DNA from: JBGYPP01 sp041838515
GTDB taxonomy: Bacteria > Bacillota > Clostridia > Lachnospirales > Lachnospiraceae
DNA length: 22,519 nucleotides
NCBI GenBank assembly: GCA_041838515.1
Contig: JBGYPP010000052.1
Span: 1 to 22,519, forward strand
Direction of reading: 5' to 3'
Notes under the pieces: model-generated
The model's database searches: none
Told to the model about the DNA's origin: nothing
Seen by the model: the letters and a program-made list of their open reading frames with translations, nothing else
Position numbers and translations under genes: made by a program
Part shown: positions 22,335 to 22,519 of the stretch, one piece after another
How the letters are laid out: each line of letters begins with the position of its first letter
Numbering within the stretch: position 1 is the stretch's first letter

Positions 22335-22421
22335 ATGCGTTATAGTTACAAGTACAAGCGGAAATGCGTCGAACTATACAGGGAAGGGAAGTGGCCAGAA
22401 ATGGTGCTAGAATATAAATAG
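22335..22421 (+). pseudogene. Truncated transposase N-terminus
   Basis: The 28-codon frame begins MRYSYKYKRKCVELYREGKW and ends in TAG at 22419. It resembles the helix-turn-helix start of transposases common in gut Clostridia. After about the Pro-Glu at 22395-22400 the sequence no longer looks like that family and the frame stops. It is too short to act and is best read as a broken gene. Family recognition is from memory of the N-terminus only. Confidence 0.6.
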
Positions 22422-22486
22422 CACAAGTTAAACATGAACTATTCTTAACATAGATGTATAATGATGAACATATGGAGGAATGGATC

Positions 22487-22519
22487 ATGGCAGCACAGTA
22501 CACAGAGGAATTTAAGAAA
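22487..22519 (+). CDS. Putative transposase (helix-turn-helix type, IS3 orfA-like), 5' end only
   Basis: Only 11 codons lie inside the window (MAAQYTEEFKK), which fits the start of IS3-family OrfA proteins that begin with a short 'QY-x-EEFK' type stretch before a helix-turn-helix. The ATG has a good SD, GGAGG at 22474-22478, with 8-nt spacing. An in-frame ATG at 22472 overlaps the SD and is less likely. A TATAAT at 22457-22462 may be part of a promoter, but no well-spaced -35 is seen. The gene continues beyond the window, so the call is tentative. Confidence 0.5.
   Translation, partial: MAAQYTEEFKK

Larger units (their letters stand above)
22292..22421 (+). mobile_element. Insertion-sequence left-end remnant
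   Basis: From TG at 22292 the sequence runs into a near-perfect inverted repeat and then directly into the start of a transposase-like reading frame. This is the layout of the left end of many insertion sequences. The open frame stops after 28 codons, and recognisable similarity ends around 22400, so the element appears cut by another insertion or deletion. The exact left boundary is a guess from the TG and the hairpin. Confidence 0.5.

Overview
This window looks like the chromosome of a Clostridia-class Firmicute, probably close to Lachnospirales. Three things point there: the gene orders yicC-remA-gmk-(x)-rpoZ-rimO-pgsA and apt-relA-MBL hydrolase-hemZ-hisS-aspS, the presence of RemA and HemZ, and strong purine-rich Shine-Dalgarno (SD) sites. 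The taxonomic call is inferred from gene order and protein character, not from a database search. Every convincing gene is on the + strand and reads away from an rRNA operon. Coding regions are GC-rich and, by eye, favour ATA for Ile and AGG/CGG for Arg.

Layout. 1-244 is the 3' end of a 23S rRNA gene, starting at the sarcin-ricin loop. No 5S gene follows; a strong intrinsic terminator lies at 369-398. After a T-rich spacer with a promoter come a Na/Pi-cotransporter with a PhoU-like tail, mscL with a C-terminal zinc ribbon, and metF. Next is a conserved housekeeping run: yicC, remA, gmk, an inserted sugar-formyltransferase-like gene, rpoZ (own promoter), rimO and pgsA. A 335-bp spacer with a terminator and the apt promoter leads into apt-relA (purine salvage and stringent response). 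Then come a glyoxalase II-like hydrolase, hemZ, hisS and aspS.

The run continues after aspS with a Sfp-like 4'-phosphopantetheinyl transferase-like protein and two ABC exporter half-transporters. These three are tightly coupled by overlaps. The two ABC proteins look like a heterodimer with one degenerate ATP site (Asp and Gln replace the catalytic Glu and switch His in the first subunit). The last 230 bp hold insertion-sequence material: a truncated transposase start behind a terminator-like hairpin, then the first 11 codons of a second transposase cut by the window edge.

The most unusual signal is a set of in-frame tandem repeats inside otherwise ordinary enzymes. These are nine degenerate 7-codon units in the transferase-like protein (18271-18459), eleven degenerate 6-codon units in the linker of the first ABC subunit (19580-19777), and a perfect 21-bp duplication in the tail of the formyltransferase-like gene (6501-6542). 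No wholly new multi-gene system could be shown. The repeat-bearing transferase/ABC module and the intragenic minisatellites are the best candidates for follow-up.
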